Part shown: positions 35,007-47,061 of the stretch, in pieces | Position numbering within the stretch: position 1 is the stretch's first letter | Layout of the letters: each line of letters opens with the position of its first letter | Assembly (NCBI GenBank): GCA_964017235.1 | Contig: OZ024934.1 | Location: forward strand, 86,766,706 to 86,830,705 | Direction: 5' to 3' | DNA from: Sabellastarte sp. h YS-2021 | Taxonomy: Eukaryota; Annelida; Polychaeta; Sabellida; Sabellidae | DNA length: 64,000 nucleotides | Position numbers and translations under genes: made by a program | The notes under the pieces: model-generated | What the model was told of the DNA's origin: nothing | The model's input: only the letters and a program-made list of their open reading frames with translations | The model's database searches: none

Positions 35007-36490
35007 TTGCGAACACTGATAAGGGTGGCCCGTCTTGGAGATGGACCTGACCCTGTCATTGGGGAGTGGCCTGCACCTCTACAGTACATTTACCACAAGA
35101 ACATTGAAGATTTGTCTTTTGAGGAAAGCAAGCAGTTGGCAAAGCTTATTGGACACAACAAACATGCATTTGCCATGTCTCATACCGATTCGGGGCAGAC
35201 ATCAGTGGTAGAACACAATATAAGTACAGGATCTGCCAAGCCCATTAAACAACAACCAAGGCGGACCACAAAAGCCCTTGAAGAAGAAGAGGAGAAAATA
35301 CTGAAAGAGCAACTTGAAACTGGTATCATTCAAGAGTCAACCTCGCCATGGGCATCACCAATTGTGTATGTCAGAAAGAAAGATGGCACACTAAGGCCGT
35401 GTGTTGACTATCGCCGAGTCAATGAAGTGACTGAAAAAGATGCGTATCCTCTGCCTGTAACATCTGACTGTCTTGACTACGTTAATGGTTCCAGATATAT
35501 GTCCAGCTTAGATCTTCAGTCGGGGTATTGGCAAATTAAAATGGATGAAAAAGACAGAGCAAAAACTGCTTTCACCTCAAGACATGGGTTATATGAATAT
35601 CCGGTGATGCCCTTTGGTCTGACCAATGCTCCAGGTACTTTTCAGATATGTATGGAAATAGTGTTCAGAGGACTGCAGTGGAAATCAGTAGTTATATTTT
35701 TGGATGACTTGATTTTGTTCAATAATTCCTTTGACAGCCATCTTGAAAATTTAAATGAAGCTCTTGGAAGACTGACCAAAGCAGGATTGAAACTGAAGCC
35801 CAGCAAGTGTAATCTACTCCAGAAAGAAGTTGTGTTTTTGGGACATGTTGTATCAGCATCTGGTATAAAACCTGATCCATCAAAAATTGAAGTTGTTGCA
35901 AATTGGCCTGTTCCACAAACTGTCAATGATATTCGTGTTTTGTTGGTTTCTGTTCATATTACAGATGTTTCGTTAGGGGATTCTCAACTATTGTCAGCCC
36001 ACTTACACATTTACTGAAGGCCAATGTAGTGTCTGAGTGGACTGATGAGTGCATGGGTGCATTTCAAAAGCTTAAAGATGTCATGACCAGTGACATAGTG
36101 ATGGCATATCCAAAAGATTCTGGTGTCTTAGTATTAGACACAGATGCGCCTGGAACTGGAATTGGGGCTAGCCTTTCTAAAATCCAGTACTGTGAGAAGA
36201 GTGGAAAGGAAGAAGAAAGACCTATTGCACATGCTAGCAAAAGCTTGACTAAAAGCTCAAAGACAGTATTGTGTGACAAGAAAAGAACTTCTTGCTGTTG
36301 TGTATTTTGTACAGTATTTTAGACATTTTCTATTAGGTAGAGATTTTGTAATTAAAATGGACTAGTGAGATCATGTCATTTAAGGATCCGAGGGATCAGA
36401 TGGCAGTACCAGTTCAAGATTATCCATCGTGATGGCAAGAAGCATTCAAATGCAGATGCGCTGTCAAGGGTTCCCTGTGACCCTGCAGAA
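35007..36490 (+). pseudogene. pol: Reverse transcriptase and RNase H, frameshifted
   Basis: The open frame 35007-36017 holds a Ty3/gypsy RT: the WASPIVYVRKKDGTLRPCVD block, SLDLQSGYWQI with the first catalytic Asp, MPFGLTNAPGTF, and the active-site box VIFLDDLI (FLDD where YxDD or FxDD is usual). A frameshift near 35,930 moves the connection domain out of frame. RNase H resumes at 36029 (LDTDAPGTGIGASL, with its first catalytic Asp), shifts again near 36,270, and ends with HRDGKKHSNADALSR at 36,420-36,465. RT would copy the RNA and RNase H would remove the template. Confidence 0.75.
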
Positions 36491-37064
36491 TGTTCCTGTT
36501 ATGACGGCCAATCTGTGTTGTCTGATCTACCATGTGGAGGATGTGATGTGTGCAAGAAGAAACATGAACAGTGGTCATCATTCCAGGAATTGGATGATGT
36601 ACCTCTAATGGCAAGGAGGGTAAAACCCAAGGATTTGTCGTGTCCTGCCCTTCAGTCATCCAGATGTTGAATCACTGGTTCATTCTTCATGTTCATAGTT
36701 TTGTGGATTACGACATTGTGGAGATGGTCCAGAGCTTTTGTTGGTTCTCCAGTGGTGCCAGTCAGCTGGATGGGGCACAAGCTTGGTGGGGAATCTGGTC
36801 ATAAAGCAGTGCATTGGGTACATTCATCACATGCAGATGTGGCTGAAAACATAGACCCACCTCTCGGTGACCATTTAAGTGATGTAAAAGAACTGACTGA
36901 GTTAAGCAGTGGAAAAGACTCAGCAATGAGTCATCAGTAAATGTTCCTTAGTTTAAAGCAGTATTCGTCAAGAGACTTACATAAATTACAGACTGAAGAT
37001 CCAGATATTGCTCCACTAATAAACTGGTTAGAGTTGAAAAGATGGTAAACCAACAAGGGACCAA

Positions 37065-38720
37065 GTGGCTAGTGAAAGTTCAGCAATAAGAAATCTTTGG
37101 CTACAGTGGGACCAGCTTGTGCTTAGTAAAGGGGTCTTGTACAGGAAGTGGCACAGCCCCAAGAAGAAGATAGCACCAAGTCTTCAGTTAATGGTGCCTG
37201 GGTCACTTCAAGATACTGTGTTAAAGTCAATGCACTGTGGAGTGACTGCCAGTCACTTAGGGGTAAAGAAGACAATTAGCAAAGTAAAGAAGGGCTTTTA
37301 CTGGTACAGAATGAAGGAGTGAATTAGGTCCAGGATCACAGGGCAAGATGTTACGAAAAATTGTCTGGCAGCGCACCAGGCTGCCTACAGTTGGTGTTAG
37401 AGAGCCCGGTGGCTAAAGGAAGAGCCCGAAATATTTTATGATGAACTGTTCTCATCAATGTCATTAAAATTGCTAATTCTAGTCAAACTTGACTAAAACA
37501 TAAAATCATGTAAAGCACTGTAGGCCCCATGAAAAAAACTCGAATGAATCCACGGCTGAAAATAATTATTTTCAAATGAATTCGTAGCTGAAAATACTTA
37601 TCTTCGAATGAATTCATGGCTGAAAATAAAAAGTGTCATGGCAGACGTAAACAATGTTGAAATTAGAACTATTTCAACCATTGTTTTGTAAAATAAAGCT
37701 ACAATATATCGAAATATGTACACATTTATGTATTTATTTGCTAGTAGCCCTTCGGTCAGCCTATCAGTGTACAATGGCAGCCTAGTCGAATTTTCGGCAG
37801 ACTCGGGCTGCCGCACCACTGGAAACATCGAGCCCTGGATCAGAAACTGTACTGTTTGTGGGGCAAGGAAATCGCCCAATAAGAAACAGAAGTATACCCC
37901 ACAGAACTTAATGGGCGACTATTTTACAAGATCGATAGAGGCATATGCTATACCGGAGTTCTCTGCAAAGACTGTAGCTGAAAAGTTAGTGTATGAATTT
38001 TTCTCAAGGTTTGGTACACCATTTGACTTACATTCTGATCAGGGTCAAAATTATGAAGCTTCACTGTTTAAGGAAGTGTGCAGATTATTGGAGATCAATA
38101 AAACCAGATCTTCACCTTATCACCCACAATCTAATGGAATGATTGAGAGGTTTAACAGAACTCTGTTGGACATGATTGCAGTGTATACTCAGACCAGAAT
38201 CAGACTGATTGGGACAAGTATTTGCCTATGTTGACCTCAGCATACAGAAGTTGTGCAAATGAAAAGACAGGGTATACCCCCAATCTACTCATGCTTGGGA
38301 GAGAAGTTAATTTACCAATTGAACTAGCCCTGGGTGCTGTTGCTGGACCACCAGACAAATATGGAAGAGAGCCAGTATGTTTCAGAACTAAGAGATAAAC
38401 TGGACAGTATATACCAGCTTGTTAGAGAATCATTCAAGATGAAGTTACCTAAGAAAGACAGTGATCCAAGGCTCAGTTCAAAAGCATATAAAGTAGGTGA
38501 TCTAGTTTACTACCGGGATAGCACCAGAACAGTGGGGAAAAGCCCAAAATTAAAATCTGTTTAGAAAGGACCAAGTGTTGTAACCAGGAAATTTAGTGAC
38601 CTTCTTTTTGAAGTTAAATCACATTGAGTTGGCAAATCTAAGATTCTTCATTTTGACAGGCTGAAACCCTACACCAGTGATTCTGTCCCAGAAATGGTTG
38701 AAAAGTTGAGAAACAACATT
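37065..38720 (+). pseudogene. Integrase remnant with deletion and insertion
   Basis: The HHCC zinc domain is split: its His half (CGVTASHLGVKKT) lies in 37065-37322 and its Cys half (CTVCGARK) at about 37,848-37,871. In the core, HSDQGQN and NGMIERFNRT are separated by exactly the 35 residues of the D-35-E motif. The stretch expected to hold the first catalytic Asp is missing between PQNLMG and DYFTRS. After a frameshift near 38,200 the C-terminal part continues at 38334-38564 (KVGDLVYYRD), and a GPY/F-like region with stops ends about 38,680. Confidence 0.7.
37411..37835. other. About 425 bp insertion inside the integrase zinc domain
   Basis: Non-coding sequence separates the His and Cys halves of the HHCC domain. 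It contains three tandem copies of an AATGAATTC-x-GCTGAAAATA unit (37,541-37,635). Its edges show only loosely complementary GC-rich stretches, so the type of insert is unresolved. Confidence 0.5.
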
Positions 38721-38982
38721 TTTCCCAGGGATGATCAGAAGAAAGTCAACCCATCCATGAGAAGACAGAACAGTTAGAAGTAAATGTTCAAAACAGTATG
38801 TTAAGCAGAAACATCAGCATTCCAATGGCAGTGAACCATCATATTTAGGTGATAAAGAGAACCCAGGAGAAGTGCAAGACAGAGAAAGGCTCCAGAGAGG
38901 TTGGAAAGAAATAGCCATATGACATGTAATTTTTGGTACCCACTTTTTGGTCCAGATTGTACCTGTTTATATGTAGGACAGA

Positions 38983-39306
38983 TTGCGGGGTTTGGGCATT
39001 CTTTTGCCGGCTGCGGGCACTTACATACTATATAAGCTTTATAAAAGCTTTGACACTATACCTAAATTGTTGAACTGTTTGTATTCCAGAACTGTCACAA
39101 ATAATTCATATAAACGAGAAAGGCATACTTTGAAACACTTACCATGGTTTTTTGCAAGTAATTTGTGTGTTGTGTGTGAAAGACAGTATACTTCTACCCC
39201 GAAATTACTAGAACATTGTGAATCAGACAAGCACATTGAGGCAGTGAAATTGAACAAAAATAACCTGGATATTAATCGAGAAAAGATTTTATTACAGAGA
39301 AGGTAG
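38983..39306 (+). CDS. Accessory frame with C2H2-like zinc finger
   Basis: A 107-codon open frame after integrase. CVVCERQYTSTPKLLEHCES followed by DKH fits C-X2-C-X12-H-X5-H, a U1/matrin-type C2H2 finger that could bind nucleic acid. The frame has no internal ATG and opens at TTG. If it is expressed it needs an upstream exon, for example through acceptors near 38,955-38,975, or non-AUG initiation. It could instead be a remnant. No signal peptide or membrane segment typical of an envelope protein is visible. Confidence 0.4.
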   Translation: MRGLGILLPAAGTYILYKLYKSFDTIPKLLNCLYSRTVTNNSYKRERHTLKHLPWFFASNLCVVCERQYTSTPKLLEHCESDKHIEAVKLNKNNLDINREKILLQRR

Positions 39307-39434
39307 AGAAAAAGGGAGAAGAATTTGGCAAGTTTTTTGAGCCCTTTATTGTAAAGTAGTTCCTCACCAATTACGATTGACCGGACGAAATACTGGATCA
39401 CATTGACCTCTTCCCAAATTCCCCAGTGAATGTC

Positions 39435-40052
39435 ATGAACACCCCGGAGATGGACAGCAACGTGCCGGACACCTCAGCATTTAATGGGACACTGCCCTTG
39501 GAGTTCCCAAGGATGCCATGTCAACCATCTCAAGTGAGTTCAGTGGACAGTGGATGTAGCACACAAGGTAGTGTTGACAGTGGCTCTGCTTCTGCAGTTG
39601 AAGACCCGTGCGCCTCGGTAGCCAGTACTCCAAGGAGGAAAAGGGGAAGCTCTGAATTCCTAGCACTGGAAGATCTGCCAGAGCCACCAGCCAAAATAAC
39701 CAAACGGGCAAGATGTCCATCGCTACCAGCTGAAGACAAGCTTTCTCTGGTCTTGGCAAGACTGCAGACCCTCGAGTCTAAAGTGGAGGGGCTGGGTAAG
39801 AAGGTGGTGGACACTGCAGAGAGTCAGGCAGCAGAGATGAAGGAAAAGCTGGCAAGGTTAGGAGAGCTGATTGAGGGCAACACCACCTCAATCCAAGACT
39901 ACTCCAAAAGCCTGGCTGTGGTGTTGCAGAAAGACCTTGCAAAGCTGTTTGATATGATTCAGCTAATGAGGGACAGTCCCAGTGCTCACCCTATGTCCCA
40001 GGCCATGATGTCGGCGTTACTTACTATTTCTCAAGAGGCAGTGAAAGTATAG
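39435..40052 (+). CDS. Intact accessory ORF, coiled-coil nuclear-type protein
   Basis: An uninterrupted frame of 205 codons from the first ATG (MNTPEMDSN...), placed between integrase and the 3' LTR where some retroelements carry a third gene. A serine-rich N-terminal half is followed by basic clusters (TPRRKRG, KITKRARC) resembling nuclear localisation signals. A heptad-rich segment follows (about residues 95-170) predicting a coiled coil. A strong splice acceptor, CCTCTTCCCAAATTCCCCAG, lies directly upstream, so expression from a spliced RNA is plausible. It has no membrane segment. Family unknown. Confidence 0.55.
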   Translation: MNTPEMDSNVPDTSAFNGTLPLEFPRMPCQPSQVSSVDSGCSTQGSVDSGSASAVEDPCASVASTPRRKRGSSEFLALEDLPEPPAKITKRARCPSLPAEDKLSLVLARLQTLESKVEGLGKKVVDTAESQAAEMKEKLARLGELIEGNTTSIQDYSKSLAVVLQKDLAKLFDMIQLMRDSPSAHPMSQAMMSALLTISQEAVKV

Positions 40053-40173
40053 GAAACACCCTATCAGCCACAGAACTGATCATTTAGTGTGAGTAAAGTA
40101 AAATGATTATATAACAGTAAATGGAAAGTTCTTTTGTTTTTCTTTTTCTAGTGTAAAGAAAGACAGTTATAGA

Positions 40174-40522
40174 CGGTATTTTTCCAGTGATTTAGTTTAA
40201 AGACATTATAACATTTTTTGATTCGTTTGATATACAGACAGTTCTTTACAGACTTTTTGTTTGGGCATTTTGTTTAACTGATAATTAAAAGACTGATTAA
40301 GATCAAAGGTGTCCAAAAAGGTAGATATTTGCTTAACTTAAATCAAGTCGGTATTTTTCCAGTGGTTTAGTTTAAAGACATTATAACATTTTTGATTCGT
40401 TTGATATACAGACAGTTCTTTACAGACTTTTTGTTTGGGCATTTTGTTTAACTGATAATTAAAAGACTGATTAAGATCAAAGGTGTCCAAAAAGGTAGAT
40501 ATTTGCTTAACTTAAATCAAGT
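40174..40522. repeat. 175 bp tandem duplication in the element's 3' UTR
   Basis: CGGTATTTTTCCAGTG begins at 40174 and 40349. The units of 175 and 174 bp differ only by about one T in a T run and a single substitution. Confidence 0.8.
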
Positions 40523-40801
40523 GATCCTTAAACATTGCATTTTAAAGAGCTTTCAGTAATTTGTTTTGATACATTTATTATTATTATTATTATTGGAGTA
40601 AATTCATTTTTTCAGTAATGTTGGTAAAGAAACTTGTTTAGTGTGTTTGATGAGTCATGTTTAAACCAAATTTGAGACAGTTAAAGTGCAAGGAAGTAGT
40701 AGTGAGAACAAGGCCACTTGCCAGATTCACACTGCATGACATTCCATTCTAAGAAATCATTTTACCATGCTTACAGGAGTAAGCATACTGGTGGGGAATA
40801 T

Positions 40802-41400
40802 TGTTATGGTTTTAAATTGCACATTTTCCTTCATGTTTTATTTTGTAGCATATAAATGATATACATGTACTGGGTATCCTTTAGGTTATGTTTAAGTGGG
40901 TCAGTTAACTGTCCTGTATCTGAGATTTGTGGGTATTTGCGGGCTCCTCAGAAATTTGTGGGCCCCCCCAGTTTGCGGGCTATTTGCGACCCCATGCAGT
41001 TTTGTGGGCTATTGCGGGCACCCATAGTTTGCGGGCACCCGCAGTTTGTGGGCTTTATGTTATGTCACAGTTTTGCGGGCTAATGATTGATGGGATGTGG
41101 GCTTTGGTGCAGAAAACAGTGTAAAAGGAGAGGCACACAGCCAGTTGAGTTATGTCGTGTTAGGTAGTAACATCTTGAGTTGTGTTAGAGAGACTCTAGG
41201 GTTAGAGTCTTGAGTAAAGTAAGAGGCTTCAGTGTACATAGTTGTTTTTATTGTGAAAAATGTATATAATCTGTATATAAAGACAATATAAGTGTATTAG
41301 TATAAAGTTGGTGTTTTTTTCATTGAAAATTGTTCCTTGAAACACAAATTTGGCCACACACCACATAAAAGGACAAAAACAGAAAAATAGAAACCCAACA
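40802..41400 (+). repeat. 3' LTR (599 bp)
   Basis: Direct copy of 31526-32093 with substitutions and several indels, including an extra CCCGCAGTTTG unit near 41,040 and CTTGAAACACAA near 41,335. LTRs are identical at insertion, so the differences mean the element is not recent. Confidence 0.85.
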
Positions 41401-41449
41401 ATATCACCAACAATACCAGCTACTTTACAGTCACAACAAAGTTTTACTG

Positions 41450-43400
41450 TTTGATTTTAACCTGTGATAAATTGTTGCTGTGTACAATTAAGAATACTTC
41501 AAAAGTATAACTATAGTGTGTTTACATCAATTTATAATGTGTTTTTACATCTAAATATATAATATTATAAAATACAGAGATTTTATGGAATTATTTTCAT
41601 ACATATAGTTACTGTGTGGGGATAATTAAATTACTAATAAACGATCTCATTTTTCAAACTTTTTGGGCAATTAATTATATATTAATGTACATTATTATTA
41701 TTTATATTTATTATATTTATTATTTTTGTTTATATAAACGTGTCAATATTATTGGCTGAATATTTACTTGATAATATAGTAATAATTATTCAAGATTACT
41801 AATAATATTATAAAATAACGCGTATAACAAAAATTATTTTCTTATGTATAAGTATTGTGTTTGACTTATTTATTTATTTATTTATTTGGGGTTTTATGTC
41901 GCTTTCAACACTGTACAGGTCATATTATGACGGGTAGTTGGAAGGGCAGAGGAAACCAGTACATACAGTTCATTAGGGTTCTGTACTGTAAACTGCCAAC
42001 CAACGGCAAGCAACTACCAGCTTTCCCACTTGAGGCCGTGCTGGGAATCGAACCCCGGCCTCAGAGGTGGGAGGCAAGAGTGTTACCACTCTGCCACCGT
42101 GGCCCCCAAGTATTGTGTTTGAATTATTAATATAATTATATTTATTTTTGGAACTATTTTTTTTATTTAGCAATTATTATATAGCTTATAAATGAAATAT
42201 TGTAAACACATTATTCATTATTATAAACTGACAGAATATATAAACATTAAGGGTTGTATATTTACAATGTGCATGACTGATACATTAATGAATGTATTAT
42301 TATTATTATTATTGTTATTTTTACAATTAATAATTTAAAGAATGTATTGATATTATTAGCTTAATAGCTGCATAAGAATACAGTAAAATAATTATTCAAT
42401 ATTGATTATAATATTATAAAATTACATGTGTAATAGAAATTATTTTCACATGTACATAAACTTTTCTTTTTTAATTATTAATATAATTTTAATTATTTTT
42501 AGAACTTATTTAACAATTATTATATAATTTATGAAATATTTTAAACGTATTATTTATTACTAAAACTTACAGAATAGATAAGCATTAAGAGTTGTATATT
42601 TACAATGTGCAGGACTGATCCATGAGTGTATTATTATTATTTTTTAATTATTAATTCAAGGAATGTATCAATATTATTTGCTGAATATTTACAGAAGAAA
42701 CAGAAATACAATTATTCAATATTAATTATATTATAAAATAACACATGTAACAAAAATTATTTTCACATCTATGTATAATTATTGTGTTTGAATTATCAAG
42801 ATGATTATGATTATTTTTGGAACTTATTTAGCAATTATTATATGATTTATAAATGAATTTTTTTTAAATACATTATTATTAATAATCACCATAAATTTAC
42901 AGAATATACAAGCATTATGGGTTGCATATTTACAATGTGGATGACTGATGCATTTATGGATACATGATAGTTATTATTATTAATCTACAGAATACATCAA
43001 TATTATTGGCTCAATATTTACATAACAATAATAAAGTAATTTAATTATTGAAATTTAATTATAATATCACAAAGTAACACATTTAACAGAAATTATTTTC
43101 ACATGTGTAACTATTGTGTCAGATTATGGATAAAATTACACTAATTTTTTTTAACTTATTTAGCAAATAATTTTATAATTTATGAAGAAAATATTTTCAA
43201 ATAAATCATCATTATTATTATTAAAACTTCTAAAAACTTACAGAATATGCAAGCATTATGGGTTGCACAATTACAATGTGCATAACTGATACACAAACTG
43301 ACTATGATATGAAACAGAAATTTAATCTTTAAATACATTATTATACATTACTATTAATTTACACAATTTATTAGCATTATGGGTTAATATTTCCAATGTG
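41450..43400. repeat. AT-rich satellite, about 335 bp monomer
   Basis: The landmark TTTACAATGTG, preceded by CATTA-GGGTTG, recurs near 42,263, 42,601, 42,931 and 43,272, giving periods of 338, 330 and 341 bp. A shortened unit ends at about 43,400. Earlier sequence from about 41,640 is a further unit split by a SINE at 41865-42107. Other shared blocks are ATATTATTGGCT, AAATTATTTTCAC and ACTTATTTAGCAATTATTAT. No ORF. Confidence 0.65.
41865..42107 (-). mobile_element. tRNA-derived SINE in the satellite
   Basis: A complete minus-strand copy of the family at 62008-62243: A box TGGCAGAGTGG, B box GGTTCGATTCC, and a TAAATAAATAAATA tail. AAGTATTGTGTTTGA at 41850-41864 and 42108-42122 is a perfect 15 bp target duplication, which proves that it was inserted into the satellite array. 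Confidence 0.85.
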
Positions 43401-46270
43401 TATAGTGGTAATATGCACAAAATTCAAGTCATGAACAGTCAAAAGTTTCAAATAATTTAAACATGTTGTAGAGTGCTATCATGTTAATAGAAGTAACATT
43501 CATAATGATTTTAGGATTATATTTCTTAATGATAGCTATCCAAAAGATTTTAAGATTATATTTCTTAATGATAGCTATCCAAAAGGGCTTCTGTTGGTTT
43601 CATAGAAACTATTTTTCTTTAGACATTGGGAAGTTACAAGTAACTTTGTTTCAGGATCTAAGTTAATCATGTTTTTCAATGAAATCAGATACTCGTGTAT
43701 ATCCTACTTTGTAACCTTTGAAAGTGGCCATTTTCAATTTAAATCTTTGAAACATATTACCCCAAAATTACATCCAATACCATAAAGTTTAGTCCTAAGA
43801 TGTCTTATGTTGTGAAAACATGTTATGTAAGACACAAATTTTTTATTCTGATTCAGATATATTAGGTCGATATATCAAATAAAATTAATTTAAAATGAAA
43901 TATAAAATTCATTTAAAACATACACCCAACATCACAGTTTCCAAATGTTGTTGACGTGTATATAATCTATGAATGTATTTTTCATTTTTTTAGTACATGG
44001 TGCTAAAAACAACACATGTTTATTCTAATTAAGATCACCTAAGACACTGAAAAAAGTTTCATCATTTATGCAACATAATAACTGACTCACTTAATCCAAG
44101 TAACAATATCCGGGATTGACCAGATATTCAGCAAAATTAGCTTTAAAATCTCATATTTGCTTAAACACAATAACCCAGGTTTTCTTTGCATTTTGTTTAT
44201 AGTTCCAGATTTTATGTGATTTTTGCAACTCAAACAATTTGTGTAATTTTAGTTTGTATAATATGTTCCATTGTTCTGTTCAGATTTGCAAAATAAACAG
44301 ATTAAGTAATTTACATGGATAATTAATTATAACAAGGACACTTTATGCAATAGTCCTATTTAATTTGCATGTTTTTCATCAACAATATTTTATCGAAGCA
44401 GTTAGGCAAAATAAAAAAAGATTATGATAGGCCTTCTTCACAGGAAGAATTATTTACAAAATATGATCAGATGAAAATGCTGAACTTGTGGAGTAAATAA
44501 GTCTGCATTGTAAAAGAAAATGAGAATTATTTTCTGCTGAAAGGTCACAAGCCGAGTTTTGTTTAACATGTAAACTGATGATGTTATTTAAGAGGGCTAC
44601 AGTTCATTCGCATTTTGGAGTGTATCACATTCCAATATCTAATGCTGATTCAAAAAATTTTTTCCTAAACATTTAATTGCTTTAGATTACCCAAATATTT
44701 TCTTTTGTGCTATAAGTCTTTGAAGGAAGTTAGTGAATTCTCATTTTTTTATAAAATTATAAATTTCATTTCACAATTTTATTCCAACTGGAAAGAAGGA
44801 AATTTGATGCAATTTTATTCTAAACGTTGGTGGTTATATATATTATCACGTCAGTTTCGCAACTGATATTTTGTTGTGCAGCCAACTAGTGGGGAAATTA
44901 AAGACTTCAAATACTCTGGGGTATGGTTATTTAAGATATTATACATCATTATGTGTGCTGATGGCACCTCTTATGTAAATTCTGCCAGCCTTGTTCGTCA
45001 TACAAAAACTGAATATTAGATCTATAAGGAGCACTGCTAACAAGTCTCATGGCTGAAATTTTAATGGTATCTAATTTGCATAAATCAAAGTGAGAATTTA
45101 CATTTTATAGATTCTGGTAAAGCCTTTGACAGACTGTTCCTTGGTTCTTCCCCATTGTCTCAACACAAAGATATTTACCCCCACCTAACGTTGTGTTAGA
45201 AATGTACAACCCGTCCCAGGGAGGGGGTTTTATTCAGCATAGAGCAGCCACCCGCACCCCAGTGATTGTAGGAAACTTACTGATAGTTCCTATGAACTCC
45301 ACGTCAACCAGAAGTAGGGTGAAGGCCCCATTAGAGCCAGAGCTAGACAGCTGGCCAATATTCACACAAAATTTAGACAATATACAAGAATAATATAACA
45401 GGGATGGATTGGACAGACACCAGGGTTCAAAATTAATCAATATTTTGTGAATTTTGCTTACACAGTCTAAATTACACACCATATAACACTGAAATACTGG
45501 TCACTGTGGCAAGGATCTTTTCAGGCAAATGATAACAAAACTTGTATTAAAGACAAATTAATGGACGACTGAAACAATGCAGGTGCAAGTATGAAAGTTT
45601 ATAGGTTTGGAAGAATCTGCCACAGTAACCAATATCATTGGAGTAATGAGCAAGGTAACGTTGAACCCTTTTAAGTTCAGTAACTTTGTGACAAGCAAGA
45701 TGGTTCCCATTATTGAAAACATTTATATTTTAGGCAGTTATAAATTGGCCGACAATCCATCGAAAGAATAAAACGACTATAAACTTGGCAATATATTTCA
45801 TATTTTGACTTTACATGACGAGAAAATGTAGTTCATAAACTTTGAAATATCAGACAAAGGCATTTCCATTATTACAACTCATCATGCTTGCACAATATCA
45901 ATGACAGAAATATAAAGTATAGGATATTAGTTCACTTTAAGGACCCAAAAAATTGGAAAAATTGGAAAAAGACTGTATATATACAGGATCTTCACACAAC
46001 TGAGTTCAACTCAAAAGGGTTCAACAAGTGCAACTGATTTACTGGTGTTGTAGTGCAATAAATTTATAGATACAGTAATGTTTACATTTGCGCAAAAAGC
46101 CAAATATGGCAAAGAAACCTTTGAGAATATCGAAAGTGCCATAACACAAAAACTGAAAATGGCAACATAGTAACTGGCAATAAATTAGAAGGAAACGATA
46201 CAAGAACTTGACCATGTATGCTCTGACAACACCAGTGACAATCACAATATGTTCATATTTTTATTAAGGA
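43401..46270. other. Non-coding DNA, small repeats only
   Basis: A 39 bp direct duplication (TTATATTTCTTAATGATAGC at about 43,517 and 43,556) is the only repeat I recognise. A GC-richer block at 45,180-45,370 has short open frames on both strands without motifs or splice context, and I leave it uncalled. Confidence 0.35.
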
Positions 46271-46280
46271 TAGCGGACTA

Positions 46281-46536
46281 CAGTAGACTCTGCAGAATTA
46301 GAACTCCCAATATCCACAGATTCTGATTTTATGGCTAAGGTCCATTATTTATAGTAGACTCTGTGTAATGAGAAGCTCTCCAATCTCCAAAGGATTTGCT
46401 TCTGGTAATGACAAACTTTCACTGATACCAAGAAATACTATACTGTCACATTTTTTTTTATTTTGGGACCCTAGAACTTGTTGCAGTTTTAAACTATTTC
46501 AACTTAATGTAAGTTCTAGTTGTACAGAGTCTACTG
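46281..46536. mobile_element. Pogo/Tigger-like MITE, tentative
   Basis: CAGTAGACTCTGCAGAATTAG follows TA at the left end, and the right end AGTTCTAGTTGTACAGAGTC then TACTG is its near complement. The CAGTAGACTCTG terminus resembles pogo-group Tc1/mariner ends. A second left-end-like copy starts inside, at about 46,352. The right-hand TA is not preserved. Confidence 0.45.
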
Positions 46537-47061
46537 AGAACACCTCTCATATGCAAGGTTTTGTTGTTGACACTTTCTGTTGGGGAAAAGAATCTGGCAG
46601 ATATATATTTACATGTCAAGTCCTTTACTGCCACAAGTTCCAATGAAGTTACCTCCAAACACACCATCAAAAAACAAATGACATTTAGAATGCATGAATA
46701 ATAACAAAACAACAACAGAGTTATAATATACTCTACATCACCTTTAGAGAAGACAACCATTTGCAGTAGTGGTAACATGTGGTCTTCATCCTGGTTTCAT
46801 CCGGTATGCTGTTCTGGCTTAATCTGGATATGATGAGCATCAACATCTATTACTCCACAGTTAAAAGTGCTGGCCCTTGTTCCTTATTCACGTTTTCTCC
46901 TGAAAGAACAAAATGAAAGGTAAGAAATCAAGTAAATTAAACCTGCTGAATGAGCACATATATTGTGACTGAGTTAATCACTCACCACTGGTGGCTTTTA
47001 TACTCAACATAATCTCATGGGAATTCGCTGATAGTGTAACCCACTGCAGGCCTGTAGCTTG

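Larger units (their letters stand above)
31522..41404 (+). mobile_element. Ty3/gypsy LTR retrotransposon, complete but inactive
   Basis: Two direct LTRs beginning TGTTATGG and ending CCCAACA enclose gag, protease, RT, RNase H and integrase remnants in Ty3/gypsy (Metaviridae) order, plus 3' accessory frames. ATAT at 31522-31525 and 41401-41404 is a 4 bp target duplication. A primer-binding region starts right after the 5' LTR (TGGTGGCAGTGG) and a purine tract (GGTGGGGAATA) ends just before the 3' LTR. Frameshifts, loss of catalytic residues and two internal insertions show it cannot move by itself. Confidence 0.85.

Noticed and set aside
35642..35926. 94-codon minus frame
   Set aside because: It is antisense to the gypsy RT coding sequence and reflects codon structure of the real frame.
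37411..37835. Insert in integrase as a TIR element
   Set aside because: The GC-rich edges are only loosely complementary and no target duplication could be aligned, so I left its type open.
45193..45482. Possible exon in a GC-richer block
   Set aside because: Short frames are open on both strands. I found no acceptor/donor pair in phase and no motif.
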